Source: Bin87 sp034420475
GTDB taxonomy: Bacteria > Chloroflexota > Dehalococcoidia > Lucifugimonadales > UBA3495
Direction of reading: 5' to 3'
Length of the DNA stretch: 64,000 nucleotides
Assembly (NCBI GenBank): GCA_034420475.1
Contig: DAOULH010000089.1
Span: forward strand, 25,015 to 89,014
Position 1 is the first letter of the stretch, and each line of letters opens with the position of its first letter. Shown here piece after piece: positions 43,703 through 52,099 of the stretch. The translations under genes were made by a program, and so were the position numbers. The notes below the pieces were generated by a model, which was given only the letters and a program-made list of their open reading frames with translations, had not been told where the DNA came from and ran no database searches.

Positions 43703-44587
43703 ATGGCAGACTACCCAATCTCCGCCGCCGATCTCCATCCCCGACGCCGGGTGCCGGCCCTGGACGTGGAACTCGCCACCGTTGACACCGGCCAGGGCGA
43801 CCCGGTGGTGTTCCTGCACGGCAACCCCACCTCGTCCTACCTGTGGCGCAACGTCATCCCCCACGTGTCCGGTATGGCCCGCTGCTTGGCCCCCGACCTG
43901 CTGGGCATGGGCGAGTCGGACCGCGCTCCGGACGGCTCGTACCGGTTCGTGGACCACGCCCGCTACCTGGACGCCTGGTTCGATGCCTTGGGCCTGACCG
44001 AGAACGTCACCCTGGTGTGCCACGACTGGGGTTCGGCCCTGGCGTTCCACTGGGCGCATCGACACCAGGAGCGGGTCAGGGGGATCGCCTACATGGAGGC
44101 CATCGTCCGGCCCCTGGCGTGGGAGGAATGGCCCGAGCGTTCCCGCGGGCTGTTCCAGTCCATGCGCTCACCTGACGGCGAGCAGATCATCCTGGAGCGC
44201 AACGTATTCGTCGAGCGCATCCTGCCCGCCAGCGTGATGCGCGGCCTGACCGAGCCGGAGATGGAGGTGTACCGCCTTCCCTACCTGGAGCCCGGCGAAT
44301 CCCGCCGCCCGACCCTGACCTGGCCCCGCCAGATTCCCCTGAACGGCGAGCCCGCCGACGTGGTGGCCATCGTCGATGCCTACTCCCGGTGGCTGTCCAC
44401 CAGCAACGTCCCTAAGCTATTCATCAACGCCGACCCCGGCACCATCCTCACCGGCGCCCAGCGCGAGCACTGCCGCGCCTGGCCCAACCAGCGGGAAGTG
44501 ACGGTTCCGGGCTACCACTTCATCCAGGAGGACGCGCCGGCGGAAATTGGGCGGGCGGTGGCGGAATGGATGGATGGCTTGGGGTAG
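43703..44587 (+). CDS. Haloalkane dehalogenase (294 aa)
   Basis: Alpha/beta hydrolase that replaces halogen with hydroxyl. Catalytic pentad visible: Asp108 nucleophile in CHDWGSAL, halide-binding Asn41 in HGNPTSS and Trp109, catalytic acid Glu132 in YMEAIV, and base His272 in GYHFIQEDAP. Asn plus Trp with Glu as acid is the DhaA/LinB (HLD-II) pattern. AAGGAG lies 8 bases before the ATG. Related luciferase-like proteins share the fold, but the halide-binding residues favour a true dehalogenase. The last 118 bases have a diverged second copy at 48819-48936. Confidence 0.92.
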   Translation: MADYPISAADLHPRRRVPALDVELATVDTGQGDPVVFLHGNPTSSYLWRNVIPHVSGMARCLAPDLLGMGESDRAPDGSYRFVDHARYLDAWFDALGLTENVTLVCHDWGSALAFHWAHRHQERVRGIAYMEAIVRPLAWEEWPERSRGLFQSMRSPDGEQIILERNVFVERILPASVMRGLTEPEMEVYRLPYLEPGESRRPTLTWPRQIPLNGEPADVVAIVDAYSRWLSTSNVPKLFINADPGTILTGAQREHCRAWPNQREVTVPGYHFIQEDAPAEIGRAVAEWMDGLG

Positions 44588-44678
44588 CACTATGACAATG
44601 TCGCTCGCGACGCTTCGACGTCTCAATCGGTTAAGCAGTTCTCAGCCTTACCCACAGCGCTTCAATCGATTCGAGCGA

Positions 44679-47255
44679 TCATGTCCCCACCCTAACCGGA
44701 GTTCCTATGCGGGTTTCGACTGCGCTGTACAGATCGACGTCCGTCTCAGGAGCACTGATACTGACGATCAGCGCATACCTAGCCGATTGGTCGTATCGTT
44801 CCAGCATAGGGCGTGTTTTCCACCAACCCGACTTAGGATACACTGCCACGTAGCCTCTGCTAGCCAGATCAGCTGCAGTGCCGATCCAAATATCGCTGTG
44901 CATAGAGCCTTTATGGCGTTGCCTGGATCCAATTAACCACGATGGGTCAGCATCCGTAGGGTTGACTCCCTGCTCTTCATCTCTAGCAGCGATGTTGATC
45001 CGGCTACGGAAATCGGCGACTGACTCGCTTGGCCGTTTAACGTCGAATCGCAGTCCATGGGATTCGTACCGATAGCGGGAACGCACTCCTCGGTGAGACG
45101 GATTTGGTTCAACGAAATAAGACAAGGTCACTCGCATCTCTACCGGCGCATCCCCGAGGTCCTCCAAGATTTCGATCGGCCAAGGTAACGCGTGCAACTG
45201 CATATCCCGGAGAACTGGCTGGGTCGAATTTCCTTTTCGGAAAGGATGCAGGCTTTCTTCAACCACCATGGTCAAGGAATTCGCAACACTCCACAATGCC
45301 TTGTCTAAATCTGGAACTCCGAACCCGCATCTTCGAATAAGCCGGGCATAATCGGTTTTTGACGGCCTCCGCCCGTTTGGCAAGTAGGAACTGCGCATCA
45401 CTTCCGTCCATTCTGCTGAATGGACTATCAACGCCCTGACGGTTTCAGGCCATAAGTCAGGATATGTGGCCATTATCGAAGCGGCCATTCTTGTAGCCAA
45501 GGCAGTGGCCGCGCTTGTAGCGTTCGTTGTGGTGAACAAGCGTTCGTTTGGGCGGTAGAAAGCAGTCAACAAGCTCAGACTCGCTAACGAACACGGGCCT
45601 AAAGCGGAATGGGCAACATTGCCACCCTCCAAAACTACGTCAGGTTTTAAAGGCCAGCGGTCTTGCCAAGTTAGCGATGTTGTACTGAAAGGACTCAGGG
45701 CACCGGGTGGGGCTATCGCCTCCTCGTCCGCAGCGTCAGGCTCAGTGACATTTGCCAGATTGGTGAATGCGCCAACAGTGAGAGCGTTCCAAGCTTGTCC
45801 GGGGTCGTGAATGGCGTCGGTGTCGTTGGCATCAGGGTAGTGCATCCAACTATCGGGCTTTGCGTTGCCAGCAGACAAGATTAATAGTTGGCGTTGCGCC
45901 CCTTGACCATCAGAATCTGCAGCCATTTTATCGATGGTTGCTGACCACGCCGACGGCTGACCGCGGTCCAGATTGTGGTCAGCTGTCACCGCCATGCCAA
46001 ATACTCTAGCCCGGTTCGGAGCGTCGATCTCTGGACGTGAAATCGCCTCTGCGGTGATATGACCATGCAGCACAGGGTCACCCTTGTTGCTGCCATTTTG
46101 GGGGAGCAACTTGACCGATTCCAAACGATGTTGAAATTGGATGCTATCCGTTCCCTCCAAAAGCGTTGTCAGATCGCCCGCAAGGGCTAACCCTGCCATC
46201 TCCGTACCGTGCCCTGCTCTATCGTCAACCCCCCAAGCGGGTTCGATCGTATGGCTATCATCTGCTCCGAGCGCTGGCTGTAAAAACGGGTGCCCTCTGT
46301 TTACTCCCGTGTCCAGCAAGCACACATGAGGTACGCTGTCACCTTCCAACGGATATGTTGATCGTTGGAGCAAGTCTTCCAACCATTCCTGCTGCTCGCT
46401 TAGGCGTAAAGAATCGAAGAACTCGGCGGTTTCGCGTGCGCGACGAAGCTCTGCTACACTATTCAACAGCATAATGGACTGCTGCATCCGCCGAACGGAC
46501 GCATGGACCAAGAGTACCGTCCTTTCTGGGAAGTAAATTGCTCCGTCCGCAACTCTCATTTGGGCGTCGCCAGGCAACGGTTGCAAATCTTCGCCAGATA
46601 GGTCCTGTGCGGGTAACCTAGAACCAATTGCATCTACCCTTGTGAGGAACCCCGAAACGACATCCTCCCTATTCCGTCTGACAGGCAGCCATACTTCCCA
46701 CCAAAAAGGCCCTTCGTCATCCGAGGGGAATTCGGTAGTGTCGGTCCATAATGCACGGAGGCTCGCTGACCGGATGCTATCGATTGCATCGATCAGTCGC
46801 CTATTGTCTCTTGGCCGACCGCTGGCATCGACTTTCCGGTCGACATAGTCTCTGATTAAATTTTCGAAATGGCTAAGTTTCCCATCCGGGACGAAAACCG
46901 TCGCCTGGGTCACGCCTGGTTTTCCATCTAGTGCACCGTCACGAACGTTCAGTAACTCAATTCCAGAGTTTTCCCGGGCCAAGCTCTCGAAAGCCAATTC
47001 GACATCGGGAAAACTATCGAATTCTACTCGTAGGCCCAATCCCTCCGACACGCCCGAGGATCGTTGGGCGGCCGCGGCTGTTTCGGCTGCCGCAGCCACA
47101 TCACCTAGGTGGCCCCGAAGCCGAGCGCTGTGTTCTTGGCGACCTCTAACCGGAATTTCTGGTCGAGTTCCCATACCTCTAGAACGAAACGGTTCCGTTT
47201 CTGTCACGCCTTCGAGGACAAAGTGTCTGTTCCTGTCTTCTCGGTTTGTCGTCAT
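44679..47255 (-). CDS. ietS: IetS-type subtilisin-like serine protease (858 aa)
   Basis: S8-family peptidase with Asp315 in CLLDTGV, His349 in GHGTEMAG, oxyanion Asn464 in LSAGN and nucleophile Ser581 in TNATSAATALA. About 300 residues precede the protease and contain basic and coiled segments; about 250 beta-rich residues follow. No signal peptide, so it is cytoplasmic, unlike ordinary secreted subtilases. It lies 20 bases downstream of an AAA+ ATPase gene. That pair is the IetAS arrangement, described as a plasmid stability toxin-antitoxin locus in Agrobacterium and later shown to be anti-phage; the protease is the toxic part. GC content looks clearly lower than in flanking genes. Confidence 0.85.
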   Translation of the reverse strand: MTTNREDRNRHFVLEGVTETEPFRSRGMGTRPEIPVRGRQEHSARLRGHLGDVAAAAETAAAAQRSSGVSEGLGLRVEFDSFPDVELAFESLARENSGIELLNVRDGALDGKPGVTQATVFVPDGKLSHFENLIRDYVDRKVDASGRPRDNRRLIDAIDSIRSASLRALWTDTTEFPSDDEGPFWWEVWLPVRRNREDVVSGFLTRVDAIGSRLPAQDLSGEDLQPLPGDAQMRVADGAIYFPERTVLLVHASVRRMQQSIMLLNSVAELRRARETAEFFDSLRLSEQQEWLEDLLQRSTYPLEGDSVPHVCLLDTGVNRGHPFLQPALGADDSHTIEPAWGVDDRAGHGTEMAGLALAGDLTTLLEGTDSIQFQHRLESVKLLPQNGSNKGDPVLHGHITAEAISRPEIDAPNRARVFGMAVTADHNLDRGQPSAWSATIDKMAADSDGQGAQRQLLILSAGNAKPDSWMHYPDANDTDAIHDPGQAWNALTVGAFTNLANVTEPDAADEEAIAPPGALSPFSTTSLTWQDRWPLKPDVVLEGGNVAHSALGPCSLASLSLLTAFYRPNERLFTTTNATSAATALATRMAASIMATYPDLWPETVRALIVHSAEWTEVMRSSYLPNGRRPSKTDYARLIRRCGFGVPDLDKALWSVANSLTMVVEESLHPFRKGNSTQPVLRDMQLHALPWPIEILEDLGDAPVEMRVTLSYFVEPNPSHRGVRSRYRYESHGLRFDVKRPSESVADFRSRINIAARDEEQGVNPTDADPSWLIGSRQRHKGSMHSDIWIGTAADLASRGYVAVYPKSGWWKTRPMLERYDQSARYALIVSISAPETDVDLYSAVETRIGTPVRVGT

Positions 47256-47275
47256 TTCTCAACCTGATGTTTACA

Positions 47276-48265
47276 TTACTCGATGTACGTGTCCATCCGA
47301 GCGGCCATGTTTTGGCGCTCGCTCAGGGCCACGCTCACCGTCGTTTCGTTGATTTCGCGTTTTTCCTCGATCAGCGCAGATTTCAAAACCTCGTTGGCAG
47401 CTCGCGACACGTCAGCGTAGCTCAAGCCCACAGCCGCATCCGCCAGTCGATCCCAGTCAATACCACCTATCGCTAAGCGACCAAGGCGCATTTCCAGCAG
47501 CTCAGCGATTTGTTCCGCGGCCGGTAACTCATACTGTAAGATATCATCAAATCGCCGAAAAAGTGCCCTATCTAAAATACGTGGGTGGTTAGTGGCTGCA
47601 ACAATAATGCTCTTTGAATCGTCTTGTTCGATCATGATGAGGAAACTGTTTAAAACGCGACGGATTTCTCCCACATCGTTGGATAGTCCACGGTGAGAGC
47701 CGATCGCATCGAATTCGTCGAAAAAGTAGACTCCAAGCGATTGGTGAGTCGCCTCGAATATTTGTCGTAGTTTGGCAGCAGTCTCGCCCATAAATTTCGT
47801 AATGAGACCATCAAGGCGGACTTGCAGCAACGGGAGACCTAATTCTCCGGCGAGCACTGCGGACGTGAGGGTCTTTCCAGTACCAGGTGGACCCACCAGC
47901 AACAGTTTGCGCCTAGTAGACAGACCGTTTTCAAGGATCCGTCTCGCAGACCGGTGTTCCCTGATCACTCGGCGGATTTGACCATCCAACATCGCGCTAA
48001 GTATCATTTCTCCCAAGCGATTTTTGGGGTACGATGCGTGTAGTATATCGGCCAAATTGCCGCCAGTGCCACCTACTGGCCGGGTCGGGCGCAGCTCCCT
48101 GTCGGCTTTCGCGCGGTCAATTAACGCCCTCAACTCTTGGGCAAATTTCCCATGTCCCCTCTTTGCTTCATGGGCAGCAATCTGCATGGCGACGGAATAA
48201 AAATAATCATCGTCGCCGGCCGCATGGGACTTCAATAGAGCTTTTATTTGCTCGGCGCTGGCCAT
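47276..48265 (-). CDS. ietA: IetA-type AAA+ ATPase (329 aa)
   Basis: Single AAA+ module: Walker A GPPGTGKT near residues 125-132, Walker B VYFFDEFDAIG near 180-189, sensor-1 Asn in VAATNHP and arginine finger region RALFRRFDD, followed by the small helical domain (AVGLSYADVSRAANEVLKSAL). The N-terminal 90 residues are helical. It resembles FtsH/spastin-like clade members, without membrane or protease parts. First gene of the IetAS pair, presumed to hold the protease in check and to respond to infection. The ATG at 48265 is chosen; a GTG lies directly before it. A perfect inverted repeat lies 18 bases upstream. Confidence 0.88.
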   Translation of the reverse strand: MASAEQIKALLKSHAAGDDDYFYSVAMQIAAHEAKRGHGKFAQELRALIDRAKADRELRPTRPVGGTGGNLADILHASYPKNRLGEMILSAMLDGQIRRVIREHRSARRILENGLSTRRKLLLVGPPGTGKTLTSAVLAGELGLPLLQVRLDGLITKFMGETAAKLRQIFEATHQSLGVYFFDEFDAIGSHRGLSNDVGEIRRVLNSFLIMIEQDDSKSIIVAATNHPRILDRALFRRFDDILQYELPAAEQIAELLEMRLGRLAIGGIDWDRLADAAVGLSYADVSRAANEVLKSALIEEKREINETTVSVALSERQNMAARMDTYIE

Positions 48266-48282
48266 CACATCTGAGCTGAGCT

Positions 48283-48313
48283 GTCATGATCGCCGACGGT
48301 CAGCGATCATGAC
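48283..48313. promoter_or_regulatory. 11-bp inverted repeat upstream of ietA, possible operator
   Basis: GTCATGATCGC / GCGATCATGAC with a 9-base spacer, starting 18 bases before the ietA start codon. Placement suits an operator or leader hairpin for the ietAS operon. A second short palindrome, CCGGGTATTTTCCCGG, is at about 48347-48362. Confidence 0.55.
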
Positions 48314-48553
48314 CTAGTCCGTCAATGGTTCCTTACGTCGACCCCCTGCCGGGTATTTTCCCGGCTATCCTACCACTCTAGGCTTCAAAGTGGATACTAT
48401 CGAAACCACCAATCGAGCCCCTAGAATCGCCTAGTGAGGCACTGAAAAGGGGCGGTGAGGCCGGCTGAATCCGCCAAAACCATCGGCCTGACACCCTCCA
48501 TTGACGAGCTAAAAAGGCGGTTGAGCCCCTGAAAACGGCCGATGAGATCAACC
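48314..48553. other. Gene-free stretch with degenerate short repeats
   Basis: No gene seen. Contains imperfect repeats of a CTGAAAA-GGCGGTGAG type at about 48437-48460, 48505-48528 and 48528-48550, leading into the terminator block shared with the amt locus. Confidence 0.5.
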
Positions 48554-48592
48554 AAAAACGAGAGCCGAGGGTGTCCACAACCCCCGGCTCTC
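48554..48592 (-). terminator. Copy 1 of the amt-type terminator
   Basis: Minus strand: stem GAGAGCCGGGGG / CCCTCGGCTCTC, then CGTTTTTGG. Same block as downstream of the intact amt at 54.68 kb; here it follows only an amt remnant. Confidence 0.75.
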
Positions 48593-48625
48593 GCAGTGAG
48601 GAGAGGAAATGTCGTATTTGGTGCG

Positions 48626-48825
48626 CTAGCTGGTGGCCGCCGACTCGGGGTAGGTCTGGATGCCGTGCTCGGAGATGTCCAGCCCCTGCATCTCTTCCTC
48701 CTCGCTGACGCGCACGCCCATGGTGAACTTCAGCAGGAAGAACAGGGCGAAGCCGGTGACCAGCGACCACACCGCCACCGCGACGATGCTCACGATCTGC
48801 GGCGCCAGCAGCGACGCGCTGCCGC
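48626..48825 (-). pseudogene. 3'-terminal remnant of an ammonium transporter gene
   Basis: Encodes the last 65 or so residues of an Amt protein (VSIVAVAVWSLVTGFALFFL, LKFTMGVRVSEEEEMQGLD, EHGIQTYPESAATS, stop) with no 5' part. It is nearly identical to the 3' end of the intact amt at 54753-54953 and carries the same terminator. Truncated at a junction with a dehalogenase remnant. Substitutions relative to the intact gene are few and partly silent. Confidence 0.88.
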
Positions 48826-48936
48826 GCCTGGCCCAACCAGCGGGAAGTGACGGTTCCGGGCTACCACTTCATCCAGGAGGACGCGCCGGCGGAGATTGGG
48901 CAGGCCATCGCGGAGTGGCTGGCCGCCCTGGGGTAG
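48819..48936 (+). pseudogene. 3'-terminal remnant of a haloalkane dehalogenase gene
   Basis: Encodes CRAWPNQREVTVPGYHFIQE followed by DAPAEIGQAIAEWLAALG and a stop, matching the last 38 codons of the intact dehalogenase (44470-44587) but with different final residues (IGRAVAEWMDGLG in the intact gene). The differences are conservative, so it derives from a diverged homologue, not from a fresh copy. It shares CTGCCGC (48819-48825) with the amt remnant, a microhomology junction. Confidence 0.88.
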
Positions 48937-48954
48937 CGGCGCTGTCAGGTCCGT

Positions 48955-50220
48955 TCAGAAGAGGGCATACCCCGGCCGATCCCGCAGCACCGCGCGGCCT
49001 CCGGCCACGCGGTCCAGGCTGCTCATGGGCTTGCGCCGGTTTTGACGCAGCGGAGCGCTCACCGCGTGCAGATAGCTCAGTATCTCGCCATTGGACCGCC
49101 AGAAACCCGTCTCGTGATAGGGCACCCCGTGGTCGGCGCAGAACGCCTTGATCACGGGCCGTGCATCCTTCAGCCGGTTGCGGGGCATATTGGGGAAGAG
49201 GTGGTGCTCAATCTGGTAGTTCAACCCGCCGTACATGTAATCGACGACAGGGTTGGGAATGACGTTCCGGGACGTCAGCACCTGCCGCCGCAGGTGATCG
49301 AGCTCGGTATCGGGCCCCAGGATCGGCATTCCCTTGTGATTGGGAGCAAACACTGAGCCCAGGTGCAATCCGGTCAGAGCTCGATGGACCACGATGAACA
49401 GGACCCCGTGCCAGAAGGGCAGGAACGCGAAAACCAGGGCCAGATAGCCCGCAATCGCGGTTGCCACGACGATGGGTTCCAGTACCGGATGCTTCACCCC
49501 TTTCGGCCGCGCCAGGAAGACGATGCCCGCGAACAGCAGACTGTACGACGTGAGCATGAGCATCGGATAGAACCAGAAGGCTTGATGGCGGACGAAGAAC
49601 CGCGCAACTCCCCACGACTCCAGCGCCTGCCCGCGCGTGAAAGCAAAAACCGAAACCTCGATGTCGCCATCATGCCCGATCTGGTTGGGGCTGACGTGAT
49701 GCTTGATGTGCTTTTCCTGCCACCAACTGGGCGCCATGCCCGTGACCAGCGCCGCCAGCATCATGAGCATGTCGTTTCGCTTCACCGACCGGAAGACCTG
49801 ACGGTGTCCGGAGTCGTGCCCCAGGAAGGCGAACCGGCTGAACGCGACTGCCATCAGGGCCGCGTTCAGCATCTGCGCCCACAGGCTGTCAACAACGACC
49901 AGTATGACCGCGCTGGCGATGAGAAGCGCGAATGCGACTGCTACCTTGACTGCGTAATAGGCGTATTGGCGATCCAGGAGCCCGCGCTCCAATATCAAAC
50001 GCCGTAGCTTGAAATATTCCTCGTTGCGTTGCCGTCCATCCAAAATGCCCGTCGTGGCGTTTGCGAGTTCCCGGTTGCTTGCTGGCTCGCTGTGCGACGG
50101 GCCCACCGTATCGTTGGCGATAATCCTGCTCTCTTTATCTGCTGCTGCGGAGCGGTCGACATCTCGTATCCGGACATGCAGTATGAAAATGTGGCGCCAG
50201 TATACCCCCGCGGTTTGCAC
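48955..50220 (-). CDS. Membrane fatty-acid desaturase (421 aa)
   Basis: Di-iron desaturase introducing double bonds into acyl chains of membrane lipids or acyl-CoA. Three histidine boxes are visible: GHDSGH, EKHIKHH and QIEHHLFP; hydrophobic helices lie before the first box and between the second and third (WFYPMLMLTSYSLLFAGIVF). The Q-I-E-H-H third box is typical of front-end/linoleoyl-type desaturases, usually with a fused cytochrome b5, which is absent here. The first 50 residues before RNEEYFKLRRLILERGLLDR look unconserved, so the true start may lie downstream of 50220. Confidence 0.88.
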   Translation of the reverse strand: MQTAGVYWRHIFILHVRIRDVDRSAAADKESRIIANDTVGPSHSEPASNRELANATTGILDGRQRNEEYFKLRRLILERGLLDRQYAYYAVKVAVAFALLIASAVILVVVDSLWAQMLNAALMAVAFSRFAFLGHDSGHRQVFRSVKRNDMLMMLAALVTGMAPSWWQEKHIKHHVSPNQIGHDGDIEVSVFAFTRGQALESWGVARFFVRHQAFWFYPMLMLTSYSLLFAGIVFLARPKGVKHPVLEPIVVATAIAGYLALVFAFLPFWHGVLFIVVHRALTGLHLGSVFAPNHKGMPILGPDTELDHLRRQVLTSRNVIPNPVVDYMYGGLNYQIEHHLFPNMPRNRLKDARPVIKAFCADHGVPYHETGFWRSNGEILSYLHAVSAPLRQNRRKPMSSLDRVAGGRAVLRDRPGYALF

Positions 50221-50273
50221 GGCGCCAGCAGCGGTCTCGCCTGATGCTTGCCCCGCTTGCGGCGCGGGAATGC

Positions 50274-50379
50274 CAGAAGCAGGATTTGCGGGATTTTATG
50301 ATTTGGCAGGATTGGAAGAGATCCATCACTGAACGGTACCAATCCTGATAATCACCAAATCTTGAAAATCCTGCTTCTG
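50274..50379. repeat. Imperfect 41-bp inverted repeat (MITE-like)
   Basis: Left arm from CAGAAGCAGGATTT to GGCAGGATTGG (50274-50315), right arm CCAATCCTGATAATC to AAAATCCTGCTTCTG (50339-50379); arms match over most of their length around a 23-base centre. GGATT-rich composition is unlike the GC-rich surroundings. Confidence 0.75.
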
Positions 50380-50426
50380 ACGATTTACGGAACTGCATAC
50401 GCACGAGACCGCAGCGACGCTGACCA

Positions 50427-50464
50427 CGGTGGGACGCTGTTACAACGGTGGGACGCTGTTACAA
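50427..50464 (+). repeat. 19-bp tandem duplication
   Basis: CGGTGGGACGCTGTTACAA repeated exactly, back to back. Each copy ends in TACAA, a -10-like box, so the duplication may double a promoter element of the helicase gene. Confidence 0.85.
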
Positions 50465-50556
50465 TGGACGTGTCCGATAAATTGCATTGATGGTTTTTGC
50501 AGCAACGAACTTCATCATAATGCACGGTTTTGCTCGGCGCGGGGCGCCGTCCATTC

Positions 50557-50606
50557 TTTTCCTGTCGAGACCTTTTTCCTGTCGAGACCCTTTTCCTGTC
50601 GAGACC
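50557..50606 (+). repeat. Three 16-17-bp leader repeats before the helicase gene
   Basis: TTTTCCTGTCGAGACC three times with one-base spacer differences, ending immediately before AAGGAG, the helicase ribosome site. In mRNA this is a pyrimidine-rich repeated leader. Confidence 0.88.
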
Positions 50607-50623
50607 AAGGAGTCTTTCTCTAC

Positions 50624-52099
50624 ATGCCATTTCAACCCCGTCAGACTGGTACACGATCCAATAATCGCAAACATACCAACAGCCCACAGATCAACCGACC
50701 ACAACGGCACGCCGCCGTTTGCGCGGACTGCCGAGACGACACCACCGTTCCTTTCCGGCCGACAGAGGGTCGGCCGGTTTATTGTCCCTCCTGCCTGTAC
50801 CTGCGGCGCAACGGCGTCGCTTCCTCCCGTCCTGCGGAGGGTCGCAAGCCGGCGTCTCCGGTGGTCTCCGCTAGTGAACGCCGGTCCGAAGCCGCTGCAC
50901 GCGAAGCCGTCTTTCCCGGCATGGTGCTGAATCCCGGGACCAGGACCGCCATCGCGGGCATGAACATCTCCGATCCCACGCCGATACAGGAACAGTCGAT
51001 CCCGCCGCTGCTGGAAGGCCGCGATCTCATTGGCCAGGCCCGCACCGGATCCGGCAAGACCCTGGCCTTTGCGGTCCCGTTGGTCGAACAATGCGACGCC
51101 ACTGCCAGGCAGGTGCAGGCGCTGGTCCTGGTGCCGACCCGCGAGTTGGCCATCCAGGTGGGCGGCGTCGTGGAGGACCTCGCCCGACCGCAGGGCCTGC
51201 ACGTCACCCTGTTGTATGGTGGGCGGTCGGTGGGCAAGGACCACCGGGCGTTGCAGCAGGGCGCGCAGATCATCATCGGCACGCCGGGCCGGACATTGGA
51301 TCACGTCCGGCAGGGCAGCCTGAAGCTGAGGTCGGTGCGATTCCTGGTGCTGGACGAAGCTGACGAGATGCTCGATAGGGGTTTCGCCCGCGACGTCGAC
51401 GCCATTTTGAGCGAGACTCCGACCCAGCGGCAGACTGCGCTGTTCTCGGCCACCGTGCCGGACTGGGTGGCGAAGACCGCCAGAAAACACCTCCATGATC
51501 CGGTCACCGTGGCAGTGGACGCCGATTTGGAAACCCTGCCCAGCGTGGAACACCTGGTTTACAGCATCCGGAAGACCGACAAGATGGAGGCGCTGCGCAT
51601 CCTGCTGGATCGCCGGGACGGCGCGCCGGTCCTCGTCTTTGGTAAGACAAAGCACGGCGTCAAGAGACTGGCCAGACAACTGGATGAGGAGGGTTACCCG
51701 GTGGGCGCCTTGCAGGGTAATCTCAGCCAGGTCGCCCGCGAGCGGGTGATGCAGGACTTCCGCTCGGGGGTCGCGCCGATACTGGTTGCCACCAACGTGG
51801 CGGCGCGCGGCCTGGACGTCGAGGGCATCGGACAGGTCATCAACTACGATCTCCCCGACTCGGAGCAGTTGTTCACCCACCGGGTGGGCCGCACCGGCCG
51901 CATGGGACGCGCCGGCGAGGCCATAACGTTCATCACGCCGGATGAAGACCGCAAGTGGCGCGAGATCGAGCGTGGCCTGGGTCGCCAGTTCACCCGCAAA
52001 TCGTGGACGCGGGAGCAGCGGTCAGCCAAGCGCCGCCGGAGGTCAGAGGCCGAACGAGAAGTCGAGGCCAACGCGGTGCGGGTCAGGCCGGCCCGGTAG
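50624..52099 (+). CDS. DEAD-box RNA helicase with N-terminal Cys4 zinc ribbon (491 aa)
   Basis: ATP-dependent RNA unwinding. Residues 33-57 form a zinc ribbon: C33ADC36 and C54PSC57 separated by RDDTTVPFRPTEGRPVY. The helicase core follows: TPIQEQSIPPLLEGRDLIGQ (Q motif), ARTGSGKT (Walker A), VPTRELAIQ, GTPGRTLD, LDEADEML, SATVPDW, then the second RecA fold with VFGKTKHGVKRLA, NVAARGLDVEG and HRVGRTGRMGRAG. The C-terminal tail is strongly basic (RSAKRRRRSEAERE), good for RNA binding. The ATG at 50624 with AAGGAG upstream is used; longer in-frame sequence covers the repeat leader. Probably a cold-shock or ribosome-assembly helicase. Confidence 0.93.
   Translation: MPFQPRQTGTRSNNRKHTNSPQINRPQRHAAVCADCRDDTTVPFRPTEGRPVYCPSCLYLRRNGVASSRPAEGRKPASPVVSASERRSEAAAREAVFPGMVLNPGTRTAIAGMNISDPTPIQEQSIPPLLEGRDLIGQARTGSGKTLAFAVPLVEQCDATARQVQALVLVPTRELAIQVGGVVEDLARPQGLHVTLLYGGRSVGKDHRALQQGAQIIIGTPGRTLDHVRQGSLKLRSVRFLVLDEADEMLDRGFARDVDAILSETPTQRQTALFSATVPDWVAKTARKHLHDPVTVAVDADLETLPSVEHLVYSIRKTDKMEALRILLDRRDGAPVLVFGKTKHGVKRLARQLDEEGYPVGALQGNLSQVARERVMQDFRSGVAPILVATNVAARGLDVEGIGQVINYDLPDSEQLFTHRVGRTGRMGRAGEAITFITPDEDRKWREIERGLGRQFTRKSWTREQRSAKRRRRSEAEREVEANAVRVRPAR

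Larger units (their letters stand above)
50221..50623. other. Repeat-rich divergent intergenic region
   Basis: About 400 bp between the divergent desaturase and helicase genes. It contains a 106-bp imperfect palindrome, a 19-bp tandem duplication and three 16-17-bp repeats immediately before the helicase ribosome site. No gene seen. Confidence 0.7.

Noticed and set aside
48378..48836. 152-aa minus-strand frame and its lookalike at 54547-55002
   Set aside because: Their similarity comes from the duplicated amt 3' end read in the wrong frame; they are not a paralogous protein pair.
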